A DNA stretch of 64,000 nucleotides, taken from contig JBAYFO010000003.1 of NCBI GenBank assembly GCA_041667115.1, forward strand, positions 67,940-131,939, read 5' to 3'. Positions within the stretch are counted from its first letter, which is position 1. Each line of letters opens with the position of its first letter. Position numbers and translations under genes: made by a program. The notes beneath the pieces were generated by a model that was given only the letters and a program-made list of their open reading frames with translations, did not search any database and had not been told where the DNA came from. Positions 61,641 to 64,000 of the stretch are shown here, piece by piece. The DNA comes from UBA1563 sp041667115. GTDB taxonomy: Bacteria > Bacteroidota > Ignavibacteria > Ignavibacteriales > Ignavibacteriaceae.

Positions 61641-62032
61641 AATAGATCGGCCATTGCCGGATTAAACTCTGTTAATAAATGTGCGTAGCCCAAGATTCAT
61701 GCATAATATTTCCGTCGGTTTTGTTTCATTTTGAATCCTAACCTCCAATTTCTTCCACTTTTAGGTTGATCTTTAAGAAGATATCAACTTTTTTACAAAC
61801 CCGTCAAATCCTTTCTAACTTATTAATTAATAAGAAGTTAGTGGTAATTTAGGTTCCCATTTTACAAGCGGAAACTGCAGTTATATTTTCATTTTTTTCA
61901 TATATCTCATTATGGAACAAGATAAAAGACTCAATTTTTTCAAAATCCTTTGAAAAAATATAAAAATCATGTTTTTCCCTTTTGGCATAAATACTGACTG
62001 AAAACATTATGTTTAATCAAAGGAAAAATACC
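61641..62032. other. leader region before the adhesin gene (392 bp, no gene)
   Basis: AT-rich. Contains an interrupted palindrome around CTTATTAATTAATAAG (61819-61834; wider arms CTAACTT/AAGTTAG at 61815-61841), another at ATCTTTAAGAAGAT (61771-61784) and AAAAGGATT-type words. TTGGCATAAATACTGA at 61983-61998 is only a weak sigma-54 look-alike. SD AAAGGAAAA precedes ATG 62033 by about 7 bases. Confidence 0.55.
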
Positions 62033-64000
62033 ATGAAACAAAAATCACTCTTTTATTTACTGATATTCTTACTCATATCTTCGTATGTCTCTTTGAATGC
62101 CGGAATTCAAAGCACAGCTCAAGTTACAGGAACAGATAAAGGTGTAAATGTTACACTACCTGCTCCTTATAACATCACTGTTTTTTCCGGAACTTTTAAT
62201 GCCACCGTGAACAGTCAAGCAACAAGTTTGTATTGTATTGATTTGCACCATAATCTGATCTATAATTCACCTTATCAGGATGTTGAAGCAACAAATGACA
62301 CTCTTTCTTATGTATTGAATAATTATTATCCCTTCAAAACTTCATATACAGGAAAGCTCTCCGATAACAATAGAGAGGCTTCGGCGGTTCAGTTAACATT
62401 GTGGCATTTTACCGATGGCCTTGATATTAATACTGTAACTGGCTCAAATATTGGTGATATCAAGACAAGAGCATTAGCGATTGTTGCCGATGCTTTGCTT
62501 AATGCCCATAGTTTCAATTTAAATACCTTTGTTATTAATATTCCGGCGCAATCTTTTGCTATCGGATCGCCCATAACTTTTACAGTTCAAGCTTTTAACG
62601 ATATGGGACTAGCAATGGGAAATGTGCAAGTTTCTCTTTCAGCAACACAGGGAACATTAAACCAAACTACGGTAACAACCGATGTAACCGGCGTTTCTCC
62701 GGCTGTTACGTTAACTCCGGTTAGCGGACAAACAACCGCCACCATTACGGCAACCGGTGTTGTAGGAATTCCTTCGGGAACAAAATATTACCATGTTGCC
62801 GATCCAAACGGAAAACAGAAACTTATTCTTGCTACCCCTACAATTGCTTCAAGAACAATTACAAAAAATGTAACCTGGTGTAATTCGTTTAATTTGGTGC
62901 TTAATAAAGTTGCCGATAAAGCTGTTGTAACGGACGGCGATATTATCACCTATACAATAAAAGTTAAAAACACAGGAACCGGAAACGCGCAAAACGTTCA
63001 AGTTTCAGATCAATTAGCTTCCATTTTAGATTTTATTTCCTCCACTCCAAGCGGTGTTTATAACCCAACCACCGGAATCTGGAATGCCGGAACAATTAAC
63101 GCAAATGATTCAACTTCTCTTGAAATAAAAGTAAAAGTAAACTATGGTACTGCTTCCGCCCCGGTTTATGATCTTGGCGCTGCATCACCTTTTAATTTAT
63201 TCGTTGTTGATACGTTGATTCAGCCATCATCGGATACAGAAGGAAAAGTAGCTGTAGGCGGTTACGCTGATCTTAGAAATTATAGCGTTGGCGATAAGCT
63301 GCCGGCTCATTCCGGAGATGTACTTGTCGTTGGAAATCATTTAACATTTTTCAGCGGACGCGTTTATAACGGGAGAACAACCTACGAGCATTATATTACA
63401 TCAACAACTCAATTCACCTCAGACGAAGGAATTGATACAGCCCATGTAGTAGATTTTCCCCATGCTAAAAATTATTTAGAAAATCTCTCAAATCAACTTT
63501 CCACTTTAGCTGAAACCGATACCGTTGGCTTCGCTTGGGGAAACGTGCAACTTACCGGAACAAATCCGGTTCAGAACGTCTTCTTTGTTGAAGATTCCTT
63601 AATTAGCGCGGCTAATAACTTTACCATTCACGTTCCGAATAATTCTATTGTAGTTGTAAACATTAAAGGAAATTACGTTGAATGGAAAGGCGGATTTAGT
63701 GTTGAAGGCACTTCAATAGATAAAGTATTACTCAATTTTTATGAGGCCGATACTATAAAAGTTTCTGACATCAACATTACCGCAGCATTTTTAGCTCCCA
63801 AAGCTGTCCTCGATTTTCCGCACGGATTAATAACCGGACAAGTTATGGTTCGCTGCATGTATGGCGCCGGACAGTTCAACAACAGTTTATTTGATGGAAC
63901 TATCTCAAATGATACTACCATCGCTAACTTTGCAACTATCGTAAGTGCGACTCAATCAAGCATGCCAAGTATTATCAACGTTCCGGCTTCTATGGCTAAA
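62033..64000 (+). CDS. secreted adhesin with thioester, DUF11 and choice-of-anchor A domains (runs off right edge)
   Basis: At least 656 residues; no stop before the window end. A signal peptide (about 1-26) is followed by a region with the thioester-domain pattern: C68 in SLYCIDL and Q120 in SAVQLTLWHFTDG, the Cys and Gln that form the internal bond. Next come an Ig-like segment (about 160-250), a DUF11 repeat (about 290-375; LNKVADKAVVTDGDIITYTIKVKN) and a choice-of-anchor A domain from about 380 (ASPFNLFVVD, GKVAVGGYADLRNY). Probably a covalent or strong surface attachment protein. The C-terminal sorting signal lies outside the window. Confidence 0.8.
   Translation, partial: MKQKSLFYLLIFLLISSYVSLNAGIQSTAQVTGTDKGVNVTLPAPYNITVFSGTFNATVNSQATSLYCIDLHHNLIYNSPYQDVEATNDTLSYVLNNYYPFKTSYTGKLSDNNREASAVQLTLWHFTDGLDINTVTGSNIGDIKTRALAIVADALLNAHSFNLNTFVINIPAQSFAIGSPITFTVQAFNDMGLAMGNVQVSLSATQGTLNQTTVTTDVTGVSPAVTLTPVSGQTTATITATGVVGIPSGTKYYHVADPNGKQKLILATPTIASRTITKNVTWCNSFNLVLNKVADKAVVTDGDIITYTIKVKNTGTGNAQNVQVSDQLASILDFISSTPSGVYNPTTGIWNAGTINANDSTSLEIKVKVNYGTASAPVYDLGAASPFNLFVVDTLIQPSSDTEGKVAVGGYADLRNYSVGDKLPAHSGDVLVVGNHLTFFSGRVYNGRTTYEHYITSTTQFTSDEGIDTAHVVDFPHAKNYLENLSNQLSTLAETDTVGFAWGNVQLTGTNPVQNVFFVEDSLISAANNFTIHVPNNSIVVVNIKGNYVEWKGGFSVEGTSIDKVLLNFYEADTIKVSDINITAAFLAPKAVLDFPHGLITGQVMVRCMYGAGQFNNSLFDGTISNDTTIANFATIVSATQSSMPSIINVPASMAK

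Noticed and set aside
61983..61998. Sigma-54-type promoter TTGGCATAAATACTGA before the adhesin gene
   Set aside because: The -12 element is CTGA instead of TTGC and spacing is unconvincing.

Overview
The window looks like a chromosome segment of a low-GC, Gram-negative anaerobe or facultative anaerobe of the Bacteroidota/Chlorobiota/Ignavibacteriota branch; Ignavibacteria-like is my best guess. The reasons are lipid A genes (lpxK, lpxB), a secreted protein ending in a type IX secretion (Por) C-terminal sorting domain, a DUF6132 protein, pyruvate phosphate dikinase, and promoters whose -10 region reads TAnnTTtG. This is inference from gene content; there is no rRNA gene to fix the taxonomy.

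Layout. 1-6.3 kb: a minus-strand arginine operon in the order argC-argJ-argB-argD-argR-argG-argH (argH runs off the left edge), with a recognisable TTGACA-N17-TAGATT promoter. 6.5-11.5 kb: ispD, queA and ppdK. 11.5-24.4 kb: a long minus-strand run with lpxK, a DUF374 acyltransferase, lpxB, a methyltransferase-like membrane protein, a four-helix-bundle protein, a HAD phosphatase, a T9SS cargo protein, smc, and a large protein in which a catalytically degenerate GH2 fold is fused to a membrane domain. 24.6-30 kb: rpsT, a GlmU-like nucleotidyltransferase, a PspC protein, an unrecognised Rossmann protein and anmK. 30-37.6 kb is more accessory: an 11-copy 21-bp array encoding perfect leucine heptads, a SIR2-like protein, small stress-type genes, a peptidase S9, an MNT/HEPN toxin-antitoxin pair and prfA. 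37.8-40.5 kb: a CDF-like transporter, an aldo/keto reductase and an MBL-fold protein.

40.5-53.7 kb is the most distinctive region: divergent ssnA-ygfK and ygeY-ygeW-(threonine synthase-like)-mocA-(PLP lyase)-xdhC-thiS-thiF. The ssnA/ygfK/ygeY/ygeW set is what published work links to anaerobic breakdown of uric acid and other purines. Here it comes with molybdenum-cofactor maturation genes and a ubiquitin-like sulfur carrier pair, but the window has no molybdenum hydroxylase, hydantoinase or carbamate kinase. Inside this locus a GIY-YIG nuclease gene has been split by a small membrane-protein gene, and its 3' remnant is in frame with the threonine synthase-like gene.

53.7-64 kb: DUF1858 and DUF6132 genes, a PAP2 phosphatase, a U32 peptidase family protein, an isolated pduT-pduS pair (Fe-S microcompartment shell protein plus its electron-transfer partner), a glnB-porin-amt nitrogen operon with a near-consensus promoter, and the first 656 codons of a surface adhesin that appears to carry an internal thioester domain.

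Intergenic spaces repeatedly hold short inverted arrays built on 7-bp (sometimes 6-bp) periods. Different arrays use different words, so they look like a structural class rather than one repeat family.
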